DNA of 51,884 bases from Methanoregula sp. GTDB lineage: Archaea > Halobacteriota > Methanomicrobia > Methanomicrobiales > Methanospirillaceae. Positions 25,904-35,067 of this stretch are shown piece by piece. The translations under genes were made by a program, and so were the position numbers. Location of the stretch: positions 1-51,884 of the forward strand of contig JAPKXU010000063.1 of NCBI GenBank assembly GCA_026394655.1, in the 5' to 3' direction. Position 1 is the stretch's first letter; each line of letters opens with the position of its first letter. The notes below the pieces were generated by a model. It had not been told where the DNA came from, searched no databases, and saw nothing but the letters and a program-made list of their open reading frames with translations.

Positions 25904-26650
25904 ATGACCGGTTCCCTCAAATTTGTCGATCATAGTATCGAAGATTTCGCCATGCAGGTAACGTATAACCCTTCAGAGGGAACTGGCAAGGTTGTGTACA
26001 ACCTCTCGCTTGTAAAAAACGAGGATCTCGAATATGCGATCTCGATTTTAAAGGATGCATACAAGACAGGTGTCTCGGTAAGCGGGCTTGTCAGGGTTTC
26101 TTCATCGGGGGAGAAGGTTTTCGACTACATTGTCCCTAAAGGACTCACTGCGATCTGTACCGTGTGCAGTACCACGTTCGATGGGCTCTTGATCCATCGG
26201 GGTGTTCCGTTAAACCCAATCGGGGGAGGGGTTGTTGAGATCGAGAACCGGGCGCCCATCCGGTTTACGCACATCATCCTCTATGAGCACACAACCATCG
26301 ATCCCCTTCAGGTGTTGATATCCCAGAAGATCACATCGGTTAATAACGTCATGCGCAAGGGGAGCGGAAATATCCTTGCGAATATCCGTGAGTTCCACAT
26401 GGAGGCAGAACCTCTGGTGGGTTCGGTGCTGGACGAATTGTCCAACAGCAGTTTTACCGGCATCCTTGAAGTGGGGATGCCAAACGTCCCCCTGCTTGGC
26501 GTGCCGGTAAGCCCGCAGTTCGTTGGCATCGCGGCAGTGGGGGGCACGAACCCGATGGCGGCAATCCGGGAAAGTGGGCGTCCTGTCCAGATGCAGGCGA
26601 TGAAAGGGCTGATGGACATAAGCGAGATGGTCGAGATAAGGGACTATTAA
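25904..26650 (+). CDS. Stand-alone NrpR regulatory (DUF128) domain protein
   Basis: 248 residues, one DUF128 domain: YNLSLVKNEDLEYAISILKDAYKTGVSVSGLV, IVPKGLTAICTVCSTTFDGLLIHRGVPLNPIGGGVVEI and GILEVGMPNVPLLGVPVSPQFVGIAAVGGTNPMAAI-type stretches. In NrpR this domain binds 2-oxoglutarate and releases the repressor from nitrogen-assimilation operators. The winged helix that gives NrpR its DNA binding is missing here, so this protein probably works in trans or senses a ligand for another partner. Monocistronic. Confidence 0.85.
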   Translation: MTGSLKFVDHSIEDFAMQVTYNPSEGTGKVVYNLSLVKNEDLEYAISILKDAYKTGVSVSGLVRVSSSGEKVFDYIVPKGLTAICTVCSTTFDGLLIHRGVPLNPIGGGVVEIENRAPIRFTHIILYEHTTIDPLQVLISQKITSVNNVMRKGSGNILANIREFHMEAEPLVGSVLDELSNSSFTGILEVGMPNVPLLGVPVSPQFVGIAAVGGTNPMAAIRESGRPVQMQAMKGLMDISEMVEIRDY

Positions 26651-26766
26651 ACGAAACCCCCGGCACCAAATTTTCGTGTGAACCGGTTTCTGCGACAACG
26701 CTCCTGCGATGAAGCCCTGACAGCAGAAGTGATGATCCTACCAGATATTTTTTTAGCCTACATGCA

Positions 26767-26777
26767 GTTATAATAAG
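26767..26777 (+). promoter_or_regulatory. TATA box of the exported-protein gene
   Basis: GTTATAATAAG lies about 24 bp before ATG 26796, placing transcription start close to the initiation codon. The leader is very short or absent. Confidence 0.4.
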
Positions 26778-26795
26778 AGCAACAAGTGATCTCAG

Positions 26796-28085
26796 ATGGA
26801 ATATAAAAAATTGCTTGTCCTCCTCCTCACGGTGGCTGCCTGTTGCAGCTTACCCGTCTTGGGAGCGACAAAATATTTCGGTGCAAGCCCGGATATGTCT
26901 GCATCCATATCCGGTGTCAACGAGTTCTCGCCCGGAGATGACGCCACGATCAGCGTAATCGTACGGAACAACGGTGTCAATTTCATGGTTTTTAATAACT
27001 CCGGCGTCCTCCAACAGGAGGATCTCCCGACAACGGCAAAACTTGTCAGTATTGGGTTGTCTTCCCCTAGTGCCCCGATCACAATAAAAACCGATCCGAT
27101 CTCCGTTGGGGATGTCCTCAGGCAGGGAACAAAGACAGTACAGTTCAATGCGAAGATTTACTCCAATGCAACGATTGGGGAGTACCAGCTCCCGCTCACG
27201 ATCAAGTACAAATATCTCATTGTCCAGGACCAGGAAGTAAGCGATACCCTCCATATGCAGTACTATGATGTTACCGATACCATCCCGCTCACGGTAAAGA
27301 TCAAACCCACGCTCAAAATCTCTGTCCTTGAGGCAGTACCCGAGAACCTGATGGTCGGAACGGAAGGGTACCTGAACCTCACCATCAAAAATACCGGATC
27401 GGTTGATGGGAAGAAGGCGACGGTGAAGATCATACGGAACGGCAACAGTCCGGTTATACCCACGGACAGCAGTGTCTTTATTGGTGATTTCCCGGTGGGA
27501 AGTACCGTTACCTGCCGGTACAAGGTGGCAGCATCTAGCCAGGCTCAGTCGCAGACGTACCCGATTGATGTCGCTGTCACGTACATGAATGCACAGGGGG
27601 ACACGGTGACCTCCGTATCCGATACTGTGGGAGTGATGGTTGGAGGCAAGATCAACTTCAATATCAGCTCGGACGCCCCTACTTTGAACCCGGGAGAGAC
27701 GAACGTTGTCAGCCTTAACTATCAGAATACCGGAACAACCACGGCATACAACGCACAGGCGCGGCTCAATGCGGTGGCGCCTTTTTCCAGTACCGATACC
27801 AGCGCATATCTCGGGGATATCAAGCCCGGTGAACAGGCAACTGCCCGGTACGTGTTGACAGTCGATGGCACTGCAACCCCGGCTACCTATCACCTTGACA
27901 CCGAAGTCCGGTACCGGGATGTCCTTGACAACAGCCAGATCTCAGATTCGTTTACGGCTGACGTGCAGGTCATTTCCCGTCCGGCATCCGACACTATTGT
28001 CAGGATCCTCTCTATTATCGTAGTGGTTGCGGTCGTCGTGATCGGCGCCGGGTATTATGTACTAGTAAAAAGAAAAAAGAAGTGA
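26796..28085 (+). CDS. Exported S-layer-domain-like (COG1361-type) membrane-anchored protein
   Basis: 429 residues. Signal peptide at 1-24 (KKLLVLLLTVAACCSLPVLGA). Repeated Ig/CARDB-like beta domains follow: ISVIVRNNGVNFMVF, LTIKNTGSVDGKKATV, VSLNYQNTGTTTAYNAQ. A single C-terminal membrane helix (about 400-424) ends in a basic KRKKK stop-transfer. It sits outside the cell, anchored at the C-terminus. It overlaps pgi by one base, an unexpected partner for a sugar isomerase. Confidence 0.8.
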   Translation: MEYKKLLVLLLTVAACCSLPVLGATKYFGASPDMSASISGVNEFSPGDDATISVIVRNNGVNFMVFNNSGVLQQEDLPTTAKLVSIGLSSPSAPITIKTDPISVGDVLRQGTKTVQFNAKIYSNATIGEYQLPLTIKYKYLIVQDQEVSDTLHMQYYDVTDTIPLTVKIKPTLKISVLEAVPENLMVGTEGYLNLTIKNTGSVDGKKATVKIIRNGNSPVIPTDSSVFIGDFPVGSTVTCRYKVAASSQAQSQTYPIDVAVTYMNAQGDTVTSVSDTVGVMVGGKINFNISSDAPTLNPGETNVVSLNYQNTGTTTAYNAQARLNAVAPFSSTDTSAYLGDIKPGEQATARYVLTVDGTATPATYHLDTEVRYRDVLDNSQISDSFTADVQVISRPASDTIVRILSIIVVVAVVVIGAGYYVLVKRKKK

Positions 28086-28792
28086 TGCTTGATTGGGAAG
28101 GGGAACTTCCTCCTCCAGCGGTACGTACCATAGAGGAGATGCGTCCCGTTCTCGCCAACCCTGCGTGTGCGTGCAGCGAACCACTCTATTTTATGTACCG
28201 CGATCTGGCACGATCCGACGCGGACTGGCGCTGGCTGCACAGGCACCACCTACGGTATGATATTACGGTCATCCCGCCCCGTGCGCTCTGCGGGGAGGAT
28301 GTCAAGACAAAAGGGCATTATCACCCGGTAGATCCCGCCGGCATCGGGTATCCCGAGATCTACGAGGTCCTCGAAGGAGAGGCATACTACTTGCTCCAGT
28401 CGCATCAGCTGGATGATGTGGTGCTGATCACCGCCGTTGCCGGCGATCATATCATCATCCCACCGGGCTACGGGCATATCACCATTAACCCATCTCCATC
28501 ATCAACACTTGTGATGGCAAATATTGTTTCGACAGAGTTTGCAAGCGAATACGGGGAATATGAGACGCACCACGGTGCCGCGTATTACGTGATGAGTGAT
28601 GGCACGACACAGAAAAATCCCCACTACCCCACAATGCCACCCGTACGGTGGTTGGATGCAGCATGCGGAAAAGGGGGACACCGGCTCTGCAACGCCCCGC
28701 TCTACAGCCTGATCGGGAATGAGGATGCCCTCCGGTTCCTCAACCACCCGGAGGAGTACAGCTCTATCTTTGCGGTGCTGCTAAAAGAGTAG
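28085..28792 (+). CDS. pgi: Glucose-6-phosphate isomerase, cupin type
   Basis: 235 residues from ATG 28085; GTG 28082 is the alternative start. This is the archaeal cupin PGI, unrelated to the bacterial enzyme. Metal-binding cupin motif TKGHYHP...YPEIYEVLEGEAYYLLQ and the second motif GDHIIIPPGYGHITINP are complete, with His, His, Glu and His ligands. It interconverts glucose-6-P and fructose-6-P. The 3' end overlaps the convergent nadE gene by 29 bp. Confidence 0.93.
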   Translation: MLDWEGELPPPAVRTIEEMRPVLANPACACSEPLYFMYRDLARSDADWRWLHRHHLRYDITVIPPRALCGEDVKTKGHYHPVDPAGIGYPEIYEVLEGEAYYLLQSHQLDDVVLITAVAGDHIIIPPGYGHITINPSPSSTLVMANIVSTEFASEYGEYETHHGAAYYVMSDGTTQKNPHYPTMPPVRWLDAACGKGGHRLCNAPLYSLIGNEDALRFLNHPEEYSSIFAVLLKE

Positions 28793-29516
28793 GCGCCGAC
28801 AGGCGCTTGTGCGTGCTCTTTTTTACGAGAGCCAGCACTTTTTCTTCTGCTGGGGTTGTGGCTGACCAGCCGTGGCTTTCGAGAGACTGGAGTGCGGTAT
28901 CAATCTCGCTATAGGGCATACCAATCTCGCCCTCGTCGCTCTGCCCTGCCCACAAACCGGCTGTGGGAACTTTTTTTATGATCGGTTCCGGGATAGAGAG
29001 TTCGCGTGCCACTTCATAGACTTCGGTCTTCTTCATGTGGAGAATTGGCTGGAGATCAGCTGCGTTGTCGCCATACTTCGTGCAGTACCCGAGCATGTAC
29101 TCGCTCCGGTTCGATGTCCCGCAGACGAGCCGGTGATCCCGGTTCGCGTTATAATACAAGACCGTCATCCGGATGCGTGCCATCAGGTTGCCCAGCAGGT
29201 ACGGGGTTTGTTGAAAATCCGGCATTGTCCTGAATGCCGCAAGCATTGGCTCGATAGTAACGATCCGGTGCTCCATGCCAAGAAGGGTGCAGAGTGTACG
29301 GGCATCGTCAGTATCTGCCGGGTTCGTTACTGTCGTAGGGAGCGAGAGCGCAAGTACCTTGTCTGCACCGATCACACGGCAGCAGAACGCCGCTGCCACT
29401 GCCGAGTCCACGCCACCACTTAACCCGATGACGATCCCATCACAGCCGCTGTTCCAGTAGGCATACCGGATCATCTGCTCTACCTGCCCCATTTTGCACC
29501 CAAGTTCCTGTGCCAT
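28764..29516 (-). CDS. nadE: NAD+ synthase
   Basis: 250 residues. N-type ATP pyrophosphatase with P-loop GLSGGVDSA (31-39), CGTSNRSEYMLGYCTKYGDNAAD for deamido-NAD and ATP binding, and VPTAGLWAGQSDEGEIGMPYSEID near the C-terminus. It has no glutaminase domain, so it uses ammonia. It is the last gene of a three-gene unit after the potassium channel (14 bp gap). The stop lies inside convergent pgi. Confidence 0.95.
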   Translation of the reverse strand: MAQELGCKMGQVEQMIRYAYWNSGCDGIVIGLSGGVDSAVAAAFCCRVIGADKVLALSLPTTVTNPADTDDARTLCTLLGMEHRIVTIEPMLAAFRTMPDFQQTPYLLGNLMARIRMTVLYYNANRDHRLVCGTSNRSEYMLGYCTKYGDNAADLQPILHMKKTEVYEVARELSIPEPIIKKVPTAGLWAGQSDEGEIGMPYSEIDTALQSLESHGWSATTPAEEKVLALVKKSTHKRLSAPTLLAAPQR

Positions 29517-29530
29517 TCCTGGCTCCCTCT

Positions 29531-31237
29531 TTATATTAGACGGATGAATTTTTTCAATTGTTCGGTATCTCCCACGACAATCAACGCATCCCCTTCACGG
29601 ACCAATTCGTCATCCGGTGGAGCAACGATGAGTCGTTCCGGCGCTTCGATCCCGATGATCCGCACCCCGCATCGTCGCGATACTTGCCGGACCGTGAACC
29701 CATAACTGGTCATGACATGTTTTAACACTACCATCTCGCCATCCGGCAGGTCTAACAGGATGGTCACAGTATCGGCAAGGATGATCCTGCCGATGGTCTG
29801 CCCGCCAATCATGGGCAACAGCGCTACGTAGTCCGCCCCGGCACGGTACAGTTTGTCGACCGACGCTGGTTCGTTTGCCCGTGCGAGGATCCTGATGCCG
29901 GGGTTCAGGTTGCGCGCCATCAGCGTCGTGAAGATGTTCACGTCATCGTTGTTTAACGCGACTATGCAGAACTGGGCGTCCTCGATGCGTGCCTGCTTTA
30001 AGACCTGCTCATCCTCGGCATTCCCGATCACCTGGTTGACATCATATTTCCGTAAATCTACCACGGTACAGGGAATCCCCGATGCCATCATCTCGTGATA
30101 CGCGGCAGATCCCACGTCCCCAAAGCCGGCAATGACGGCATGAGCCCGCGCCTTTCCTGCAATCTCAAACTCTTCGTGGACTGCGCTGGTGATTGCCCCT
30201 GCCCTGCCGAAGAGGAAGAGCGAACTTGTGGCATCAACGATCTCTTCTGGTTCCGGTTGGGGGATGAATGTGCCAGCCTTCCAGAGGTAGAGGACAAGGA
30301 TGCCAAACCGTTCATAGAGGTGCAGTTCCTGCAGGGACTTTCCCACCGCGACACACCCGGGCATTACCGGGATGTTGATCAGCCTGAGTTCCTTCTCCGG
30401 GTGCAGCTGCATGTTGATGTTGAGCCGGTCAAGCCCGGGGATCTCCGGCGCGGTATCACCGGTTGGGTTTAACACCGCGTGCCGGGCAAGAATCCTGCCC
30501 GTCGCATGTTTCGGGGAGAGCACGTACTCCGCCCCGGCATACCGCAGGTACCGGTCAAATGAGATCTTGTCCACCACCGCAGTGATGGGTGCTTTTGTCA
30601 TGCCCCGGATGCCTAGGATAATGCTTGCTGTGGTGCGCTCGTTCTCGGAGATGATCACGCTATCCGCGTTTTTTACCCATGCGTTCTCCCATGTCTGGAG
30701 ATTGTCGTAACTTCCCCAGATGACATACGCCCGTTTCCGGTTTTTTCTCGCGATCTCCCGTGCTTTAATCTCGTCTTTTTCGACAATCAGGATCTCCTTG
30801 TCCGAGATCATCAGGCTCTCGATCAGGGAACGGGTAAGTTCGTTATACCCGATGATGACGATGTGCCGGAAGAGTTCATGCGGCGCCTTCTTCGGTGGTG
30901 CAGAATGGAGAACGGCAACAAGATATGGGGTGAGGATAAGGGGAATGACCATGAAGATCATGATCACGCCCGTCATGAGGACGATGGTCGTAAAGAGGAT
31001 CGTCGTCTGGTTATGGAACGGCAGGAGTTCTCCGTATCCGGTGGTGGTGATGGTCTCGACGACAAACAAAAACGACTGTGGCCAGTCAATCGGTTTGCCC
31101 TCCAGCATGGGATAAATTGAGTGGAATATGGCGGTGAATATGATCACCTGCAGACCGAACAGCAAAAAGTACAGCAGGACCCGCAACTCGCTGGAAGTGT
31201 GGATGACCTGCCATAGGATGCCCTTCTTTGTTGTCAT
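29531..31237 (-). CDS. RCK-gated potassium channel
   Basis: 568 residues. Two membrane helices (about 18-42 and 77-108) flank the selectivity filter TTTGYGE (64-70). Two RCK/TrkA-N domains follow (IVIIGYNELTRSLIESL near 125; HAVIAGFGDVGSAAYHEM near 375), each with a TrkA-C region; the end (EGDALIVVGDTEQLKKFI) is typical. Like MthK relatives it probably controls K+ flux in response to a ligand. The start overlaps the ttuA-like gene by 4 bp. Confidence 0.93.
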   Translation of the reverse strand: MTTKKGILWQVIHTSSELRVLLYFLLFGLQVIIFTAIFHSIYPMLEGKPIDWPQSFLFVVETITTTGYGELLPFHNQTTILFTTIVLMTGVIMIFMVIPLILTPYLVAVLHSAPPKKAPHELFRHIVIIGYNELTRSLIESLMISDKEILIVEKDEIKAREIARKNRKRAYVIWGSYDNLQTWENAWVKNADSVIISENERTTASIILGIRGMTKAPITAVVDKISFDRYLRYAGAEYVLSPKHATGRILARHAVLNPTGDTAPEIPGLDRLNINMQLHPEKELRLINIPVMPGCVAVGKSLQELHLYERFGILVLYLWKAGTFIPQPEPEEIVDATSSLFLFGRAGAITSAVHEEFEIAGKARAHAVIAGFGDVGSAAYHEMMASGIPCTVVDLRKYDVNQVIGNAEDEQVLKQARIEDAQFCIVALNNDDVNIFTTLMARNLNPGIRILARANEPASVDKLYRAGADYVALLPMIGGQTIGRIILADTVTILLDLPDGEMVVLKHVMTSYGFTVRQVSRRCGVRIIGIEAPERLIVAPPDDELVREGDALIVVGDTEQLKKFIRLI

Positions 31238-32139
31238 GGGGCACTCCCCCGGACGTACTCATCAATTATACCACAGCTCCGGCATGCTCCCGGTTCCGTG
31301 CCTAGTTCCCCGTAGCGGGGGCATGTCGGAATTGTCCCTGCCGCTGTGCACCCGGCACCGGACAGGTGCTCGCGAAGGTTGACAAGTGCGTGTTTTGTCC
31401 CGGGATGATTAAGGGTGTACTCGTCAAGCGCCGTATGGACGTCCGAATCAATTCCGGCGGCAGCATATGGGCAGGTTACGGGAGCGGGTGCGTTGGTGTG
31501 CATAGCAGCATAGATCTGGATCTCCGTTGCCGGCACATCGATAAATGGCTGGATGACCGGAACGCGCCCCGCAACCGGCGGGCGGGACAGGATTATCTGT
31601 TCCACGTTTCCGCATAAAAACTCCTTCAGGCACTCCTCTGCACCGTCATCAAGAGAGGTGCCAACGGCAAGTTTGGTGACGCCATGAGCACGGGCGAGTC
31701 TTTCCAGCAAGTGCCGGTGGAGAACACGGCAGTACTCGCAGGCTTGTGCAGCCCCTTTCTCGCAGCTGATTTCATCTATCGTGTGCCCGTACATCTCCGC
31801 AAACGATCCACGGATACAGGTAACACCAAGCGATGTTGCCATCCGCTCTGCCCGCACAGGATCGCGGAACCCCGCGATCCCTTCGTCAACCGTGATCGCG
31901 GATATCCGGATATCCCGGCGCTGTGCGGTGAGTCTCTTTAAAAAAAAGAGAAGGGTGCTCGTAGCAGCATCACCCGATAGTCCAACTGCGATATGATCGC
32001 CGGGGCTCAACCAGTGGTGGGTACGGATAGCCCGTTTTGCCTTAGTCTCCATGTCCCCCACAAAATGCTGCTGGCACAGGTGCTGCCCGGAATACTCCTG
32101 GTAGAGCACCGCTTCCTTCCCGCACTTGTCGCACCGCAT
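31234..32139 (-). CDS. TtuA/TtcA-type tRNA thiolation protein with altered PP-loop
   Basis: 301 residues from ATG 32139; the frame extends upstream but only into the divergent promoter. N-terminal zinc finger with C3, C6, C22 and H25, and C-terminal ribbon CPRYG...CRSCG. The PP-loop normally reads SGGKDS; here it is GLSGDAATST. CEYCRVLHRH keeps the family's CxxC near the catalytic site, and CPYAA matches a third conserved cysteine. It likely descends from 2-thiouridine enzymes, but activity is uncertain. First gene of the unit with the K+ channel and nadE. Confidence 0.78.
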   Translation of the reverse strand: MRCDKCGKEAVLYQEYSGQHLCQQHFVGDMETKAKRAIRTHHWLSPGDHIAVGLSGDAATSTLLFFLKRLTAQRRDIRISAITVDEGIAGFRDPVRAERMATSLGVTCIRGSFAEMYGHTIDEISCEKGAAQACEYCRVLHRHLLERLARAHGVTKLAVGTSLDDGAEECLKEFLCGNVEQIILSRPPVAGRVPVIQPFIDVPATEIQIYAAMHTNAPAPVTCPYAAAGIDSDVHTALDEYTLNHPGTKHALVNLREHLSGAGCTAAGTIPTCPRYGELGTEPGACRSCGIIDEYVRGSAP

Positions 32140-32228
32140 GGATACCGTCCAATCTATTCTCAGGGGTAAAAGATGTTTAAGGTTGTTGTGCGGGGACTTT
32201 TGTACCGCGGTTGTACCCGTAAGCCATG

Positions 32229-32237
32229 ATTTTATAG
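32229..32237 (+). promoter_or_regulatory. TATA box of rio2
   Basis: TTTTATAG centred about 31 bp before ATG 32264; the resulting mRNA has a leader of only a few bases and no ribosome site. Confidence 0.4.
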
Positions 32238-32263
32238 TCTGCCACATAACCACTGTAGCAACC

Positions 32264-33118
32264 ATGGTCGTCTCCCCGGAGCGTATCCGCACGCTGCACA
32301 AATACGAGAAAGCCATACTCACTGCGCTGGAACGCTGGATGAAACGGTACGAGTGGGTACCGAAAGAGACCATTCAACAATCGACCGGGCTCTCTGAATC
32401 TGAAGTGATGTACCGGATTTCGAGGCTGATGGAATGGGGCATGGTGCGGTTTAATAAGGTGCCCTACGATGGCTATGCGCTGGTCTTTGGCGGGTATGAC
32501 ACGCTCGCGCTTGCCACGCTCACGCGGAAGGGAACCATTTCGGCACTCGGCTCTAAGATCGGTGAGGGCAAAGAGTCCGTCGTCTATGAAGCGCTGGGGC
32601 TGGGTCCTGTTGTAATCAAGTTCCATCGCGTCGGGGGGCGTTCGTTTGCTTCTGCCCGTGTCAACCGGGAATACATGCCCGAGGGTAATTGCCCGTGGCT
32701 CCTTGCATCCCGGCTCTCGGCAGAACGGGAGTATGCGGCACTTGTTGCACTCCACCCGAAAGTGAGTGTACCGCTCCCCATCGGGCAGAACCGGCATACA
32801 GTGGTCATGTCACTGGTTGATGGACCGAACCTGAACCGCTGCCAACTTGAAGAGCCGGTGACCATGCTTGACGAGATCCTCGCCCATGTGCATACTGCCT
32901 ACGGACTTGGCATCATTCACGCTGACCTGTCGGAATACAACGTCCTCATCGAAAATGGCAGACCGGTCATCATCGACTGGCCCCAGTGGGTAGAGACGAG
33001 CCACCCGAATGCCGAATCAATCGTGACCCGGGATATCGTAAACATCCTCACCTATTTCAAACGGAAGTACAAAGTGGAGTATGACTGCGGGGATGCAGTG
33101 CGATGCGTGATCAGCTGA
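32264..33118 (+). CDS. rio2: RIO2 family serine protein kinase
   Basis: 284 residues from ATG 32264; an earlier in-frame ATG would overlap the divergent ttuA-like gene. N-terminal winged helix (1-90, VPKETIQQSTGLSESEVMYRISRL), then the RIO kinase with P-loop IGEGKESVVYEA, catalytic loop IIHADLSEYNVLI and metal-binding IIDWPQWV. RIO2 acts in final maturation of the small ribosomal subunit. It heads an operon and overlaps the DUF460 gene by 16 bp. Confidence 0.95.
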   Translation: MVVSPERIRTLHKYEKAILTALERWMKRYEWVPKETIQQSTGLSESEVMYRISRLMEWGMVRFNKVPYDGYALVFGGYDTLALATLTRKGTISALGSKIGEGKESVVYEALGLGPVVIKFHRVGGRSFASARVNREYMPEGNCPWLLASRLSAEREYAALVALHPKVSVPLPIGQNRHTVVMSLVDGPNLNRCQLEEPVTMLDEILAHVHTAYGLGIIHADLSEYNVLIENGRPVIIDWPQWVETSHPNAESIVTRDIVNILTYFKRKYKVEYDCGDAVRCVIS

Positions 33119-35067
33119 AGGTCTTTGGCATTGATATCATCAAAGGGTCGGTGCGGTCACGTTCCCGCCGCCCTATGTATGCCCTTGTACGGATGACCGG
33201 AAAGGTGATCGAGAGTGAGACCGAGGTCTCGATGTTCCGGCTCTTCCGCCTGCTCTCCGCTGAACAACCTGACATCCTTGCCGTTGACAGCCTCCAGGAA
33301 ATAGCCGCAGACCAGCACGAACTATTCTCCTTTTTACAGGGACTGCCCCCGACTACCCGGCTCGTGCAGGTGACCGGTGGCGAACGTAAGGAGACGCTTG
33401 GAAAGGTGGCAGCCCGGTACAATATCAGTTTCAACCGGTTCGATCCATTCGCTGAAGCCCGCACCACTGCACGGGTGGCATCGCTTGGCGCCGGCGCTGA
33501 AGTGATCGCTTTCGAGAACGAGAGTGTGGTCGTCGTGAGCCGGCACCGTTCTCCGGGCAGGGGGGGCTGGAGCCAGAACCGGTACGTGCGCAAGATCCAC
33601 GGTGCAGTCCAGTTGAAAGGGCGCGAGATCGAGCAGGCGCTCGTTGCCGCAGGACTCCGGTACGATAAGAAGGAGACGAAAGCCTTTGGCGGGTGCAGCC
33701 GGGTAGCGTTTCAGGTCTATGCCACCCGTGATCTGATACCCGTCTCCATGTACCGCGGTGCCGATGTGCAGGTGCGGATCAGCGGGAAGCATCTCGAACG
33801 GATCCGGTTCCGCCCGCTATCGGGCAAGCCACGGTACCTGATCGTGGGCATTGATCCGGGCACGACAACCGCTGTTGCCGCGCTCGATCTCGATGGCAAC
33901 CTGCTGCATCTCCAGAGTTCCCGGCAGATGAACATGGCTGACGTGATCGAGTCTCTCTTCCGGACGGGAAAACCACTTATCATCGCTTCCGATGTACAAC
34001 CTATGCCCTACTCGGTGGAGAAGATCCGGCGGTCGTTCTCCGCTGTTGCCTATTCACCCCGCCAGGACACCAGTGTGGAAACGAAGATGGAACTCACTGC
34101 GTCGTTCCAGTACGCAAACGATCATGAACGGGATGCCCTCTCTGCTGCGCTCGATGCATACCGCCAGTACCGGAACAAGTTCCAGAACCTCGCAAAACGT
34201 GTCCCGCCCGGGCACGATCTCGATGAGGTGCGGGCAGGCGTAATCCGGGGGCAGGCGCTGGAACTGGTTCTCGGAGAAATGAATGCCGTAGCACCGGAAC
34301 CGGTGACAGAAACACCTGCGATGCCCGTCGATGGAAAACATGATGAACGTGTCCGGATGCTCGACGGCATGGTGAAGCGTCTCCGTGCGTTTGCAGGGGA
34401 GCTGCAGGAAGAGATCAAGACCCGGGACTACGAGATCCACCGGCTCCAGGCGCGGTTGCGCACCAGCCATACCGAGCGGGACGTTCAGTTTGCGAAGGAT
34501 GCAGAGATCACCAAACGTGATGCGATTATCCAGAGCATAAAGAAGCGTCTCCGTAAGGAAGAGCGGCACAGCCGCACCCTGTCTAAGCGCCTGACCCGGA
34601 TCAAGAAGTTTGCTGAGCTCTCCATGGAAGGCGAGGTGATCCCGGTGAAGGTGATGGACGCGCTGACAAAAGAAGGCATGCGGCGCCTGTCTGATGATAC
34701 CGGGATCGATATAGGGGACATCATCTTTGTGAACCGCACTGATGGGTGGGGGAGAAGTGTGGTCAAGGATCTTGCCGCGATTCCCATTGCAGCCATCATT
34801 ACCGGGGTTTCCGCACTTGCTGCGAGTGACCCGCAGATGGTGCCGGCGTTCCGGGAAGCCAACATCCCGATCCTCTCCGACCGGGCTGCGGGTGTGCAGG
34901 TACGGGGAAAACAGGGGCTTGCCGCAAAAGATCAGCTGAATGCAGCGTTGCGCCGCTGGAATGATGAGCAGGCGCACAGCGAGCGGGAGAAGAAATCGGC
35001 GATGATCGAGCACATATTCAAGGAGTACCAGAGCGAACGGGGTAAGGAGGTGCGCAGGAGTGGATGA
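33103..35067 (+). CDS. DUF460 (COG2433) archaeal RNase H-like protein
   Basis: 654 residues. An N-terminal domain (1-240) is followed by a RuvC/RNase H-like strand pattern LIVGIDPGTTTAVAALDLDG near 246-266 with acidic residues at expected places. A charged coiled coil runs at about 415-510 (KRLRAFAGELQEEIKTRD, SIKKRLRKEERHSR), and a further alpha/beta domain ends in a Lys/Arg-rich tail. It is an archaeal-specific conserved protein of unknown function. Operon position between rio2 and thiL. Confidence 0.85.
   Translation: MRDQLKVFGIDIIKGSVRSRSRRPMYALVRMTGKVIESETEVSMFRLFRLLSAEQPDILAVDSLQEIAADQHELFSFLQGLPPTTRLVQVTGGERKETLGKVAARYNISFNRFDPFAEARTTARVASLGAGAEVIAFENESVVVVSRHRSPGRGGWSQNRYVRKIHGAVQLKGREIEQALVAAGLRYDKKETKAFGGCSRVAFQVYATRDLIPVSMYRGADVQVRISGKHLERIRFRPLSGKPRYLIVGIDPGTTTAVAALDLDGNLLHLQSSRQMNMADVIESLFRTGKPLIIASDVQPMPYSVEKIRRSFSAVAYSPRQDTSVETKMELTASFQYANDHERDALSAALDAYRQYRNKFQNLAKRVPPGHDLDEVRAGVIRGQALELVLGEMNAVAPEPVTETPAMPVDGKHDERVRMLDGMVKRLRAFAGELQEEIKTRDYEIHRLQARLRTSHTERDVQFAKDAEITKRDAIIQSIKKRLRKEERHSRTLSKRLTRIKKFAELSMEGEVIPVKVMDALTKEGMRRLSDDTGIDIGDIIFVNRTDGWGRSVVKDLAAIPIAAIITGVSALAASDPQMVPAFREANIPILSDRAAGVQVRGKQGLAAKDQLNAALRRWNDEQAHSEREKKSAMIEHIFKEYQSERGKEVRRSG

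Noticed and set aside
26700-26740. C/D box small RNA (GATGA, CTGA, GTGATGA motifs)
   Set aside because: The spacing from the first box to CTGA is only about eight bases and no final D box follows, so a guide RNA cannot be built.
32140-32373. Upstream extension of the ttuA-like frame
   Set aside because: It runs through the rio2 promoter and start; the zinc-finger MRCDKCG at 32139 is the natural N-terminus.
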